From the NCBI GenBank assembly GCA_963735465.1, contig CAVTLA010000002.1, forward strand, positions 62,001 to 126,000: a stretch of 64,000 nucleotides of DNA. The letters run 5' to 3'. The DNA is from DASZHJ01 sp963735465. GTDB taxonomy: Bacteria > Pseudomonadota > Alphaproteobacteria > ATCC43930 > CGMCC-115725. Position numbers and translations under genes: made by a program. Under the pieces are notes generated by a model. The model did not search any database, was not told the origin of the DNA, and worked only from the letters and a program-made list of their open reading frames with translations. Of the stretch, positions 16,866-25,798 are shown piece after piece (the first letter of the stretch is position 1; each line of letters begins with the position of its first letter).

Positions 16866-17770
16866 GGTGTGCCGCCCCTCAACACCAAGGCGACGCCCAC
16901 CACCGCCACGCCCATGCCGAGAAGCGCCGGCGCGTTGAGGCTCTCCCCGAAGGCCGCATAGGCCAGGAGCGCAGTCACCGGCGGCACGAGATAGAAGACG
17001 CTCATGAGGCGCGTCGCGGTGCCCCGGCGCAGCAGCCAGTAGAGGAGCAGCGTCGCCCCCACCGAGAGCGGCAGGACCAGCCAGGCGAGGGCGAAGACGA
17101 AGGGCACCGTCCACTCGATGGTGCGATCCTCGAACAGCAACGCCCCCGCCACCATCATCAGCGCGGCGACGGCATTCTGGATCGCGGTGCCGCTGCGCAG
17201 GTCCATCCCGCCGCAGAACCGCTTCTGGTAGAGCGTGCCGAAGGTGACGCCGCCCAGCGCCGCCAGCGTGCTGACGACGCCCCAGAGATGACCGGCGTCG
17301 AGGCTGAGCCGGCTCGTCACCACGAGCACCACGCCGGCAAGCCCGAGGACGAAGCCCAGCCATTGCCTCGGGGTCACGCGCTCGCCGAGGAAGCGGCGCA
17401 CCAGGGCGGCGGTGAGGATCGGCTGCAACCCGACGATGAGGGCGGAGACGCCGGCGCCCACGCCCCTGGCGAGGCCGATGTAGACGCCGCCGAGATAGAG
17501 CCCCTGCAGCAGCACGCCCACCACAACGATGTGCAGGGTCTCGCGCGCGCTCGCCGGCCAGCGCGCGCCCAGGACCAGGCTCGCCGCGACCATGATCGCG
17601 GTCACGATGGCGAAGCGCAGGCCCAGAAAGGTCATCGGCTCCGCGTAGGGCAGACCGAGCTTGGCGCCGATGAAGCCGCTCGACCACAGCAGCACGAAGA
17701 GCACGGGCAGCAGGCTCGCGAGCGACAGGCGCGGTGGAGTGGCCACGGTGAGATCGGTTGCGGAGGACAT
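16862..17770 (-). CDS. EamA/DMT family transporter
   Basis: 302 residues with ten predicted hydrophobic segments arranged as two EamA halves. Marks include LLWSSGFIGAKLGLPYAEP, FLGLRFAI and GERVTPRQWLGFVLGLAGV in the first half, and FYLVPPVTALLAYAAFGE in the second. These inner-membrane proteins usually export amino acids or metabolites; the substrate is unknown. The ATG at 17770 is preferred over an upstream in-frame ATG at 17839, because the extra stretch is not membrane-like. It is coupled to chaC through a 4-bp overlap. Confidence 0.92.
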   Translation of the reverse strand: MSSATDLTVATPPRLSLASLLPVLFVLLWSSGFIGAKLGLPYAEPMTFLGLRFAIVTAIMVAASLVLGARWPASARETLHIVVVGVLLQGLYLGGVYIGLARGVGAGVSALIVGLQPILTAALVRRFLGERVTPRQWLGFVLGLAGVVLVVTSRLSLDAGHLWGVVSTLAALGGVTFGTLYQKRFCGGMDLRSGTAIQNAVAALMMVAGALLFEDRTIEWTVPFVFALAWLVLPLSVGATLLLYWLLRRGTATRLMSVFYLVPPVTALLAYAAFGESLNAPALLGMGVAVVGVALVLRGGTP

Positions 17771-17890
17771 GAGGTGGGGAAACCGGCTTTGCCCGCAGTC
17801 TACCCGCGGGACCGGCCACCACAAGCGCGCTGCCTGCATTCGAGGCCTGCGGGTTTCGCACCCGCGTCCTCTGCCCTATAACCAGTCGCC

Positions 17891-18917
17891 ATGGTTAAGC
17901 CTTCCTTGTCGCCGCGCGCCCTCCTGCTGCTCGTCGCCGGCGTGCTGCTGCCCCTGCCCGCCGCGGTCAGCGCGCTCTGGCTCTATAGCGCCCATCGGAT
18001 ACCCACGGAGATCGCCGCCTGGGCCGAGCGTGAGCGCCAGGCAGGCACCAGCGTGCATTGGGACACAATGGCGGTGGGCGGCTTTCCCCTGCGCCTTCAG
18101 GTGACCCTTGCCAACGCAACCTACGGCAAGAGCCTCCGCCCGCCGGTCTACGCCACGACGACGCCGCGGCTCACCGGAACCGCTTGGATCTGGGACTGGA
18201 ACGACTGGACTTCTGAACGCGCCCGACGGCGCCACGCTGTCGGTGCCGGCAAGCGAGGACCGGCTGGCGATCGACGCGGCCGCCGCCGGGGTCAGCGGCA
18301 GGGTCAGCGTCGGGAGCAGCGGCACCGCCATCGCCCTCACCGCGACCACGGTCACGAGCGGCGCCGTTCAGGCGCTCCGGGTGGAGGCACGGGTGACGGT
18401 GCCGCGCCTGCCCGCGACGAACCATCTCGATACGGACGGAACCCTGGCTCTCGACGTCACCGGCCTCACCCTTCCCGGCGCGATTCCGACCCTGGGCCGC
18501 GTCGTCGATACCGTGAGCGCCCGCGCCACTCTCAAGGGCATGATTCCCTCCGGGCCCACGCCGCTGGCCTTGGCGCACTGGCGCGACGACGGCGGCACCT
18601 TGGACCTGGAGCTCCAGCATCTGGTCTGGGGACCGCTGCAGGCGGTCGCCAACGGCACGCTCGCCCTCGACCAGAACCTGCAGCCGGTCGGCGCCCTGAA
18701 CGCCACGGTCATCGGGCCCGGCGCCCTCGTCGATGCCGTCGTCGCGAGCGGCGCCATGCGCCCCAACGACGGCGCCTTCGCCAAGATCGCCCTCGGCATG
18801 CTGTCGAAGCCCGGCGCCAACGGCACGCCGGAAGTGACGCTGCCGGCGCGGATGCAGAACGGGAACCTCTACCTGGGGCCGGCGCGCCTCATGGCGATGC
18901 CGCGCATCGCCTGGTAG
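17891..18917 (+). pseudogene. DUF2125 family gene with a single-base frameshift
   Basis: About 341 residues when joined. The first frame gives an N-terminal membrane anchor (PRALLLLVAGVLLPLPAAVSA), then WDTMAVGGFPLRLQVTLANA and WIWDWNDW. The second frame continues LNAPDGATLSVPA to MAMPRIAW. GGFPxR followed by a beta-rich repeat-like region is typical of DUF2125, an alphaproteobacterial envelope family. The break is at 18211-18212, where an extra T in GGACTTCTGAAC shifts the frame. Removing it gives DWTLNAPDG without loss. Function unknown. Confidence 0.8.
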
Positions 18918-18935
18918 CGCCAGGCAGAAGACTCC

Positions 18936-19820
18936 TTACGCCTGCTTCGCCTCGATGATCGAGCGGCGGATCGCGCGGGTGCGGGAGAACAGATCTTCCA
19001 GCTTCTGACCCTCGCCCCAGCGGATCGCGCGCTGGAGCGCGGTCAGGTCCTCGCTGAAGCGCTGCAGCATCTCCAGCACCGCCTCGCGATTGTTCAGGAA
19101 GACGTCGCGCCACATCACGGGATCGGAGGCGGCGATGCGGGTGAAGTCCCGGAAACCGCCGGCCGAGAACTTGATCACCTCGGACTTGAGGGTGTCCTCG
19201 AGGTCGGTCGCGGTGCCGACGATGGTGTAGGCGATGAGATGGGGGAGATGCGACGTCATCGCCAGCACGAGATCGTGGTGCGCGGCGTCCATGGTGACGA
19301 TCCGCATGCCCGCCGACTGCCAGAGCGCGGTCACCGCCGCCAGCGCGGCCGGATCGGTGTCGGGGAGCGGGGTCAGGATGCACCAGCGGTCGTGGAAGAG
19401 ATCGGCGAAGCCCGAGGCGGGACCGGAATGCTCGGTGCCCGCGACCGGATGGCCGGGGACGAAATGCGCGCCGGCGGGAATATGCGGCAGCACGTCGCGG
19501 ATCACCGCCTGCTTCACCGAGCCCACGTCGGTGACGACGGCGCCGGGCTTCAGCGCCGGGCCGATCGCCTGGGCGATCTCGCCATAGGCCGAGAGCGGCG
19601 TCCCCAGCACCACGAGATCGGCACCCGCCACCGCGAGCGCGGGATCGGCGGTGGCGCTGTCGCAGAGCTTGAGCTGCAGCGCCGTGTCGAGGGTCTCCTG
19701 CCGGCGCGCGCAAGCGACGATCTCGCCGGCGAGCTTGTCCCGGCGCAGCACATGGGCGATCGACGAATTGATGAGGCCGATGCCGATGAGGGCGACGCGA
19801 CCGAAGCGCGGCGCGCTCAC
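18936..19820 (-). CDS. Prephenate/arogenate dehydrogenase family protein
   Basis: 294 residues. NAD-binding start VALIGIGLINSSIAHVLRR, then LVVLGTPLSAYGE and VTDVGSVKQAV. The prephenate-binding FVPGHPVAGTEHSGP carries the conserved catalytic His region. The helical C-terminal dimerisation domain includes AMTSHLPHLIAYT. It catalyses oxidative decarboxylation of prephenate or arogenate toward tyrosine. The GTG start at 19820 overlaps the hisC stop by 4 bp (GTGA). It is the last gene of the chorismate mutase-hisC-dehydrogenase unit, which fits a phenylalanine/tyrosine branch. Confidence 0.95.
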   Translation of the reverse strand: MSAPRFGRVALIGIGLINSSIAHVLRRDKLAGEIVACARRQETLDTALQLKLCDSATADPALAVAGADLVVLGTPLSAYGEIAQAIGPALKPGAVVTDVGSVKQAVIRDVLPHIPAGAHFVPGHPVAGTEHSGPASGFADLFHDRWCILTPLPDTDPAALAAVTALWQSAGMRIVTMDAAHHDLVLAMTSHLPHLIAYTIVGTATDLEDTLKSEVIKFSAGGFRDFTRIAASDPVMWRDVFLNNREAVLEMLQRFSEDLTALQRAIRWGEGQKLEDLFSRTRAIRRSIIEAKQA

Positions 19821-20920
19821 GGTGCGCCGAGGAAATCGGCGCACGCCTTGACGACGGCGCGCATCTCCTCCTCCGTGCCGATGCTGACGCGCAGCCATTC
19901 CGCGAGATGATAGCCGCCCATCTTGCGCGTCAGGATGCCGCGCGACTTCAGGAGCTCGAACGCGGCGTCCGCGGTCTTGCCGCGCTCGCCGGAGAACCGC
20001 ACGATGACGAAGTTGGCGACGCTGGGATTGACGGTGAGCCCGAGCTCCTTGAGAGCGCGCTCGAACCACGGCCGCCAGATGTCGTTGTGCTCGCGCGCGC
20101 GATCGACCGCCGCCACGTCCTCCACCGCCGCCACCGCCGCCGCCTGCGCCGCGGCGTTGAGATTGAAGGGGCCGCGCACGCGGTTCATCACGTCGGCGAC
20201 CGGCGCGCTGCAATAGGCCCAGCCCACGCGCAGGCCGCCGAGCGCGTAGATCTTGGAGAAGGTGCGCGTCATCACGACGTTCTGGTGGCTCTCCACCAGG
20301 GCGATGCCGGGCTCGTAGTCGTTGCGCTGCACGTACTCCGCATAGGCGGCGTCGATGATCAGCAAGGTCGACTTCGGCAGGCCGGCGTGCAGCCGCTTCA
20401 CTTCCTCGGCGGGAATGTAGGTGCCGGTGGGATTGTTGGGGTTGGCGAGGAAGACGATCTTCGTCTTCCGCGTCACCGCCTTCAGCATCGCGTCGACGTC
20501 GAAGGTGAGATTGCTCTCCGGCGCCGTCACCGGCGTCGCGCCGGCGGCCTTCGCCGCGATCGCGTACATCATGAAGCCGTGCCGGCTGTAGAGCACCTCG
20601 TCGCCGACGCCGGCATAGGCCTTGGTCAGGAGCCCGATCAGCTCGTCGGAGCCGTTGCCGCAGACGATGCGCGCCGCGTCGAGGCCGTAGCGCCGGGCCA
20701 GCACCGCGCGGAGCGCGTCGGCGCCGCCGTCGGGATAGCGATGGAGCTCGCCGGCGATCGCCCTGTAGGCCGCCATCGCCTTGGAGCTCGGCCCCAGCGC
20801 GCTCTCGTTCGAGGCGAGGCGGATCGGCCGCTCGAAACCGGGCGCGCCCGCCTCGCCGCCGCGATAGGGAGCAATATCCAGGACGCCGGGTTGCGGCTGC
20901 GGAATGATCTGTGCGCTCAT
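19817..20920 (-). CDS. hisC: Histidinol-phosphate aminotransferase family protein
   Basis: 367 residues. Class I/II aminotransferase of the HisC type: ASNESALGPS at the N terminus, ELHRYPDGGADALR, FLANPNNPTGTYI, and the PLP lysine in TRTFSKIYALGGLRVGW. In alphaproteobacteria, HisC-like enzymes next to chorismate mutase and prephenate dehydrogenase often act as aromatic aminotransferases as well, so the context suggests a role in phenylalanine/tyrosine synthesis; this is inferred. The ATG at 20920 lies 5 bp after the stop of the upstream gene. Confidence 0.95.
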   Translation of the reverse strand: MSAQIIPQPQPGVLDIAPYRGGEAGAPGFERPIRLASNESALGPSSKAMAAYRAIAGELHRYPDGGADALRAVLARRYGLDAARIVCGNGSDELIGLLTKAYAGVGDEVLYSRHGFMMYAIAAKAAGATPVTAPESNLTFDVDAMLKAVTRKTKIVFLANPNNPTGTYIPAEEVKRLHAGLPKSTLLIIDAAYAEYVQRNDYEPGIALVESHQNVVMTRTFSKIYALGGLRVGWAYCSAPVADVMNRVRGPFNLNAAAQAAAVAAVEDVAAVDRAREHNDIWRPWFERALKELGLTVNPSVANFVIVRFSGERGKTADAAFELLKSRGILTRKMGGYHLAEWLRVSIGTEEEMRAVVKACADFLGAP

Positions 20921-20925
20921 GACGG

Positions 20926-21828
20926 CTAGCCCCGTTTTTTCGCCAAGCCCTTGCGACGCCCCGCCAGCTCCTGGCTGGTCAGGGGAGAAGCGTAGCCTCC
21001 CAGAGACGACACCCGATCGACCGCGGCATCCAGCGGCGCCAGGGCCTCGCCGAGCCGCGCGTCGCCGGGCTCGACGACGCCGTCGACTTCGAGGAGATTG
21101 ACGCTGGCCCCCGGCCGCTGCTCGACGGCGGCGACGAAGGCCGCGTCGAACCCGCCGGCCTTCAGCGCCGTGAGCAACCGCCCGCGGCTCATCTCGGCGC
21201 GCGTCTCCAGCACCAGGAGGCTGCGATCGGTGCCGGTGGTCTCGGGATCGCCGCGGCCGATCGCCAGCGCATCGACACCGTTCATCCGCGCATTGCCCGG
21301 CCCCGCGAAGGGCAGCCGCGCGATCACCCGGGGCGCCTGCGGATCCGCCGAGACCAGCTGCGGCCACCAGGCCTCGCGGTCGCCTTCCTGGGGCCACGCC
21401 AGCACGCCGACGGTGGCGCCGCCCTCGGTGACGGCGCGCAGCACCTGGCTCGCGGTTCCGTGAGCGGTCATCGGCGTGAAGCTGCCGTAGTGATCGCGGG
21501 CGAGATCCCAGAAGCCCGGCGCCACCGCGGGCGCGAAAACGGCGACGGAAAAATCCACCTGCATGGCGATGGTGCCGCTCATGAGCTCGCGCCAGATCCG
21601 CGCCACCAGCGCGCCGGGAAACGGACCCTCGTGACGCCCCATCAGGCGGCGCAGGATCTGCGCCTCGCGTCCAGGGCGCAGTGCCGGAATCCGCTCGCCC
21701 TTCTTGACCGTTCCGACCGACGCCGCGAGCTCGGCGCGGCGCATCAGCAGGTCATGCAGCTTGTCGTCGATCTTGTCGATTTGCTGACGCAGTTCATCGA
21801 GGTTCCAAGGGGGGTCGGACATGGTCAA
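20926..21828 (-). CDS. Chorismate mutase (AroQ type) with a C-terminal extension
   Basis: 300 residues. The first 95 form an AroQ domain: LDELRQQIDKIDDKLHDLLMRR, then ASVGTVKKGE, PGREAQILRRL and IWRELMSG. The remaining 200 residues are less conserved. They carry stretches such as GTASQVLRAVTEGGATVGVLAWPQ and YASPLTSQ that resemble a degenerate periplasmic-binding or prephenate dehydratase-like fold without clear catalytic residues. Chorismate mutase makes prephenate, the substrate of the dehydrogenase encoded two genes on. It is divergent from metX across about 490 bp. Confidence 0.87.
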   Translation of the reverse strand: MTMSDPPWNLDELRQQIDKIDDKLHDLLMRRAELAASVGTVKKGERIPALRPGREAQILRRLMGRHEGPFPGALVARIWRELMSGTIAMQVDFSVAVFAPAVAPGFWDLARDHYGSFTPMTAHGTASQVLRAVTEGGATVGVLAWPQEGDREAWWPQLVSADPQAPRVIARLPFAGPGNARMNGVDALAIGRGDPETTGTDRSLLVLETRAEMSRGRLLTALKAGGFDAAFVAAVEQRPGASVNLLEVDGVVEPGDARLGEALAPLDAAVDRVSSLGGYASPLTSQELAGRRKGLAKKRG

Positions 21829-22037
21829 GACGTGGCTGCCGGGCGGGCGTTACAGATAGTCGGGCGCGCCCGGGAAAGCAAAGAAAACATTGACGCTACG
21901 GCGACTTGGCTCCAGGCCATGCGCCCGTCCCGCGCGCCAGCTTGTGAAACCCTCTCGCGGGATCAACGACATCCGATCCGCGGCGCCGGCGCGGTCCGGA
22001 AGTGTGGCGCCGGACACCTTCCCGGGGGCCGGCGGAC

Positions 22038-22066
22038 TTGACAGTCAAGGCGGGAAAGCGCTACCT
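22038..22066 (+). promoter_or_regulatory. Putative sigma-70-type promoter for metX-metW
   Basis: A perfect -35 hexamer TTGACA (22038-22043), a 17-bp spacer and a weak -10 CTACCT (22061-22066). The predicted start lies about 8 bases further, immediately before the SAM-II riboswitch, which is the expected geometry. Confidence 0.6.
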
Positions 22067-22074
22067 CACCGGCA

Positions 22075-22130
22075 CTTCGTGGTGATTTGGCCGACCGGCT
22101 TGCGACCACGTAAAACCAACCGCTAAAAGG
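22075..22130 (+). promoter_or_regulatory. SAM-II riboswitch
   Basis: The conserved core CGTGGTGATTTGGCCGACC, GCTTGC and CCACG, then TAAAA and GCTAAAA, match the SAM-II (metA) aptamer of alphaproteobacteria. The P1 stem pairs CGTGG (22078-22082) with CCACG (22106-22110), and the downstream GCTAAAA segment forms the pseudoknot side. It sits between a promoter and a terminator and ahead of metX, so SAM binding is expected to reduce metX-metW expression. Confidence 0.94.
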
Positions 22131-22148
22131 TCGGAGTTCCCACCGGAA

Positions 22149-22179
22149 CCCTGGACCCTTTCGCGGGCCAGGGTTTTTT
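22149..22179 (+). terminator. Intrinsic terminator/attenuator downstream of the SAM-II aptamer
   Basis: The hairpin CCCTGG(A)CCC / GGGCCAGGG with a short TTTCGC loop is followed by six T residues. It lies 20 nt after the aptamer and before the metX start, so it can serve as the expression platform. Confidence 0.85.
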
Positions 22180-22316
22180 GCTGACCGGCCGGCGCCTCTG
22201 ATGGAGATGACCGATGCCCGATATGACCTCGCCTCCCGATGGCGCCCGTGCCCGCACGTCGCTCGCGCCCGGCAGCGCGGGCGGAAGCGCGCGCTGAGAC
22301 CAGCGAGGCCATCCAG

Positions 22317-23483
22317 ATGATGTCGGACGTTGCCGTGGGGAGCACCGAGGAAACCGGCACGCGGACGGGACACCGCTTCGTGGTGCCGGAGCCGCTGGCG
22401 CTCGACAGCGGCGCCATCCTCGGCCCCATCACCATCGCCTACAAGACTTACGGCACGCTCAACGCCGATCGCACCAACGCGATCCTGATCTGCCATGCGC
22501 TCACCGGCGACCAGTACGCCGCCGAGACGCATCCCGTCACCGGCAAGCCCGGCTGGTGGTCCACTCTCCTGGGCCCCGGCAAGGTGCTGGACACCGATCG
22601 CTACTTCCTGATCGCCACCAACGTGCTCGGCGGCTGCATGGGCTCCAGCGGGCCGAAGGAGTTCGATCCCGCGACGGGAAAGCCCTGGGGCCTCTCGTTC
22701 CCGGTGATCACCGTCGCCGACATGGTGCGGGCGCAGAAGCGCCTCATCGACCATCTCGGCATCGACACGCTCTTTGCGGTGGTCGGCGGCTCCATGGGCG
22801 GCATGCAGGTGCTGGAGTGGGCGGCGAGCTATCCCGACCGCGTCTTCGCCGCGGTGCCGATCGCGACCGCGGCGCGGCACTCGGCGCAGAACATTGCCTT
22901 CCACGAGGTCGGACGCCAGGCGATCATGGCGGATCCCGAATGGTGCCAGGGCAACTACCAGGCGGCCGGGCGCAATCCATCCCGCGGCCTCGCCGTCGCG
23001 CGCATGGCCGCCCACATCACCTATCTCTCGGAGCCGGCGCTGCATCGCAAGTTCGGCCGCCAGCTCCGCAACCGCGAGGCCGTGACCTACGGCTTCGACG
23101 CCGACTTCGAGGTGGAGAGCTATCTGCGCCATCAGGGCAGCAGCTTCGTCGATCGCTTCGACGCCAACTCCTATCTCTACATCACGCGCGCCTGCGACTA
23201 CTTCGACCTCGCGGCCGAGCACGGCGGCGTGCTGGCGAATGCGTTTCGCGGCGCGCGCACGCGCTTCTGCGTGATCTCCTTCACCAGCGACTGGCTTTAC
23301 CCCACCTCGGAGAACCGCGCGATCGTGCACGCCCTCAACGCGGCGGCGGCGAATGTCAGCTTCGTCGAGGTCGAGACCGACAAGGGCCACGACGCTTTCC
23401 TCCTGGACGAGCCGGAATTCTTCGCGACGCTGCGCGGCTTCCTCGACGGCTGCGCCGAGCACCGGGGGCTGACGGCACGATGA
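22317..23483 (+). CDS. metX: Homoserine O-acetyltransferase
   Basis: 388 residues. Alpha/beta hydrolase of the MetX type: IAYKTYGTLNADRTNAIL, NVLGGCMGSSGP, the nucleophile serine in VVGGSMGGMQVLEWA, the aspartate near TSDWLYPT and the histidine in DKGHDAFLL. It acetylates homoserine (succinylation is possible in some relatives) in methionine synthesis. The start at 22317 (two ATG codons in tandem) is where conserved sequence begins; an in-frame start at 22239 is an alternative. It follows a SAM-II riboswitch and overlaps metW by 4 bp. Confidence 0.96.
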   Translation: MMSDVAVGSTEETGTRTGHRFVVPEPLALDSGAILGPITIAYKTYGTLNADRTNAILICHALTGDQYAAETHPVTGKPGWWSTLLGPGKVLDTDRYFLIATNVLGGCMGSSGPKEFDPATGKPWGLSFPVITVADMVRAQKRLIDHLGIDTLFAVVGGSMGGMQVLEWAASYPDRVFAAVPIATAARHSAQNIAFHEVGRQAIMADPEWCQGNYQAAGRNPSRGLAVARMAAHITYLSEPALHRKFGRQLRNREAVTYGFDADFEVESYLRHQGSSFVDRFDANSYLYITRACDYFDLAAEHGGVLANAFRGARTRFCVISFTSDWLYPTSENRAIVHALNAAAANVSFVEVETDKGHDAFLLDEPEFFATLRGFLDGCAEHRGLTAR

Positions 23484-24145
23484 GTCCGGCGACTGCCAAA
23501 CTCGCGGAGCCGCAGACCGGCGCCGCCGTCCTGCCGCGCCTGCGCGGAGATCTCGCGTTCGTCGCCGATCTCATCGAGCCGGGCTCGCGTGTCCTCGACA
23601 TCGGCTGCGGCGAGGGCGAGCTGCTGGCCTATCTCGCCCGCGCCAAGGGCGTCGACGGGCGCGGCATCGAGCTCTCGCAGTCCGGCGTCAATGCGTGCGT
23701 GCGCCACGGACTCTCGGTGATCCAGGGCGACGCCGACAGCGACCTCGCGGCATATCCGCCCGACTCCTTCGACTACGCCGTGCTGAGCCAGACGCTGCAG
23801 GCGACGCGGCATCCGCGCGTGGTGATCGAGCATCTCCTGCGCATCGGCCGGCGCGCCATCGTGTCGTTTCCCAACTTCGGCCACTGGCGCATCCGCCTGC
23901 ACCTGCTGGTCAAGGGCCGCATGCCCGTGGCGCACCTCTTCAATCACGACTGGTACGACACGCCGAACATCCATCTCTGCACGGTCCGGGATTTCGCGAC
24001 CCTCACCAGCGCCCTCGGCGTCACCATCGAGAAGAGCGTCACCCTCGATCACGCCGGCCGCCCGTTCTCCCTCGATCCCCGCGGCAATCTCGCCAACCTG
24101 CTCGCGGCGCAGGGCCTCTTCATGCTGAGCCGGCGAAGAGACTAG
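23480..24145 (+). CDS. metW: Methionine biosynthesis protein MetW
   Basis: 221 residues. SAM-dependent methyltransferase-like fold with VLDIGCGEGELLAYL, GIELSQSGVNACV, SQTLQATRHP and SFPNFGHWRIRLHLL, all hallmarks of MetW. MetW works with MetX, and in several bacteria the pair is required for homoserine activation. Its ATG overlaps the metX stop (ATGA), so the two are translationally coupled under the same riboswitch. Confidence 0.95.
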   Translation: MSPATAKLAEPQTGAAVLPRLRGDLAFVADLIEPGSRVLDIGCGEGELLAYLARAKGVDGRGIELSQSGVNACVRHGLSVIQGDADSDLAAYPPDSFDYAVLSQTLQATRHPRVVIEHLLRIGRRAIVSFPNFGHWRIRLHLLVKGRMPVAHLFNHDWYDTPNIHLCTVRDFATLTSALGVTIEKSVTLDHAGRPFSLDPRGNLANLLAAQGLFMLSRRRD

Positions 24146-24169
24146 AGGAGCGTATTGCACAAGCAGCGT

Positions 24170-24286
24170 TGCGTCCTTCGAGACGCACGCTGACGCGTGC
24201 TCCTCAGGATGAGGTGAATGGGTGATGGCAAAAAGAAAATCGCCTCATCCTGAGGAGGCCACGCAGTGGCCGTCTCGAAGGACGCA
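24170..24286. repeat. Palindromic intergenic element, copy 2 (variant arms)
   Basis: An inverted repeat: TGCGTCCTTCGAGACG at the left pairs with CGTCTCGAAGGACGCA at the right, with an inner pair CTCAGGATGAGG / CCTCATCCTGAG. The outer arms read TCGAGACG rather than TCGACGCG, and the inner arm reads TCCTCAGG rather than GCTTGCTC, so this is a second subtype of the same family. It lies just downstream of metW. Confidence 0.88.
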
Positions 24287-24472
24287 CCACATCGATCCAG
24301 AGCTGAGGCAGATTTTGCCGGGTTGGAAGCTTTTGCCCGGAGCGGCGCAACGCCGATCGATGGCGAGGCCGCGAAACGCGCAGATCTGACGGCCATCGGG
24401 CTGGCCCGGATCTTGCTCCCGCCATTGTGGCAGTTCTCATGCCTTGCCAACTCACGCGGAAAGGGAGCTCCC

Positions 24473-25795
24473 GTGTCCGTTACCGGCGTCTCGAACTCTG
24501 CGCAGTCATCGCTGCTCTCGTCGCTGCTGGAGGGCCTGCCGACGCTGAAATCCGCGCCGGCCGCCTCGTCCACCGCGACGGGCGGCGGCTCGTCCTCCGC
24601 CTATCTGCTGTCGCTGGGGCATCAGCAGGCCCAGAGCGCCGTGGTCGGCTACAACCAGCTCGGCAAGCTCGTCAACCAGGCGGACGATACGCTGGCCGGG
24701 CTTACCCGGGGCGACACGCTGCAGACCGGCGGCAGCAGCCGTCTCGCCTCGATCCAATACGCCGTCAACGTCCAGCAGCTCGCCGAGCCCCAGACCGTGA
24801 AGAGCGCCGAATTCGGGAATACCGGCCAGAGCGTGGTCGGCACCGGCGATCTCACGATCCAGCCCGGCACCCTCGACGCGACCGGCAAGACCTTCACCGC
24901 CGGCGGCGCTCCCGTCACGATCAAGATCACCGACGGCACCCTCAACGGCATCGCCGGCGCCATCAACGGCGCGAAGGCCGGCGTCACCGCATCGGTCGTG
25001 CAGGGCAGCGACGGGAAATACCAGCTTGTCGTGACCGGCACCCAGACCGGTGCCGCCAGCGCATTCAGCATCGGCGGCATCGCGGCCCTGACCTATGATC
25101 CGACCGCTCCCGCCAGCAGCGCGCTGACGCTCGGCCAGGCTGCGCAGGACGCCCACTACACCGTGAACGGCACCCCTGAGACCAGCCCGTCGAACCAGGG
25201 CGCGCCGGTCGCACCCGGCGTGGTCGCGACCCTCACCGCCCTCGGTCCCGCGACTGTGTCCGCGCCCTATGGGCAGCAGCAGGCCGCGGCGGCGGCCAAC
25301 ACGCTGGTGACCTCGTTCAACTCGCTGCTGTCGAGCTTGGCCGCGCTCGCCGCACCCGGCGGCAATCTGAATGCCGATCCCACCGTCGCGGCGAATCTCG
25401 CCCAGACCATGAGCACGATCGCCGGCACGACGTTGGTGCGCGGCAAGGGCCTCGCCGATATCGGCATCACCGCCGGGCCGGGCGGCGCCCTCGCCATCGA
25501 TCCGACGCAGCTGCAGAGCGCCTATGCGGCCGACCCCGCCGGCACCAGCGCGGTGATCGTCCGGGCAGCGACGTCGCTGCACCAGGCCCTGGCCGGACTC
25601 GAAGGGCCGAACGGCGCCATCGGCAAGGAGACGCGGGCGCTGGTCTCGGTCATGTCCCAGGGCTCGTCGCTGCTGAGCTATCTGCTGCCCGGCTCGAACG
25701 CCTCGGGCCCCGCCTCGATGCTCTCGGCACTGGGGACCGCATCGAGCGGCGCCAGCAGCGACCCGCTGCTGGCGGCACTCAACCGCAGGCCCTGA
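24473..25795 (+). CDS. FliD-like secreted/surface repeat protein (orphan)
   Basis: 440 residues, very rich in Ala, Ser, Thr and Gly. The middle part resembles the N-terminal half of flagellar cap protein FliD: NVQQLAEPQTVKSAEF, GTGDLTIQPG, TLNGIAGAINGAKAGVTASV and YQLVVTGTQTGAASAF. The C-terminal part resembles FliD_C, with NTLVTSFNSLLSSL and LADIGITAGPGGALAIDP. The start is a GTG at 24473 preceded by AAGGGAG; the open frame extends further upstream through the palindromic repeat and is not coding there. No flagellar gene is next to it, so its role, adhesion or cap, is unsettled. Confidence 0.72.
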   Translation: MSVTGVSNSAQSSLLSSLLEGLPTLKSAPAASSTATGGGSSSAYLLSLGHQQAQSAVVGYNQLGKLVNQADDTLAGLTRGDTLQTGGSSRLASIQYAVNVQQLAEPQTVKSAEFGNTGQSVVGTGDLTIQPGTLDATGKTFTAGGAPVTIKITDGTLNGIAGAINGAKAGVTASVVQGSDGKYQLVVTGTQTGAASAFSIGGIAALTYDPTAPASSALTLGQAAQDAHYTVNGTPETSPSNQGAPVAPGVVATLTALGPATVSAPYGQQQAAAAANTLVTSFNSLLSSLAALAAPGGNLNADPTVAANLAQTMSTIAGTTLVRGKGLADIGITAGPGGALAIDPTQLQSAYAADPAGTSAVIVRAATSLHQALAGLEGPNGAIGKETRALVSVMSQGSSLLSYLLPGSNASGPASMLSALGTASSGASSDPLLAALNRRP

Positions 25796-25798
25796 GAG

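Noticed and set aside
22214..22297. A short open frame beginning ATGCCCGATATG just before metX
   Set aside because: 27 codons of Ala/Gly/Arg-rich sequence ending before the metX start. It could be a leader peptide, but the SAM-II riboswitch already explains the control and no motif supports it.
24170..24472. Upstream extension of the FliD-like gene through the palindromic repeat
   Set aside because: The open frame starts inside the repeat and lacks conserved sequence; a GTG with an AAGGGAG site at 24473 is a better start.
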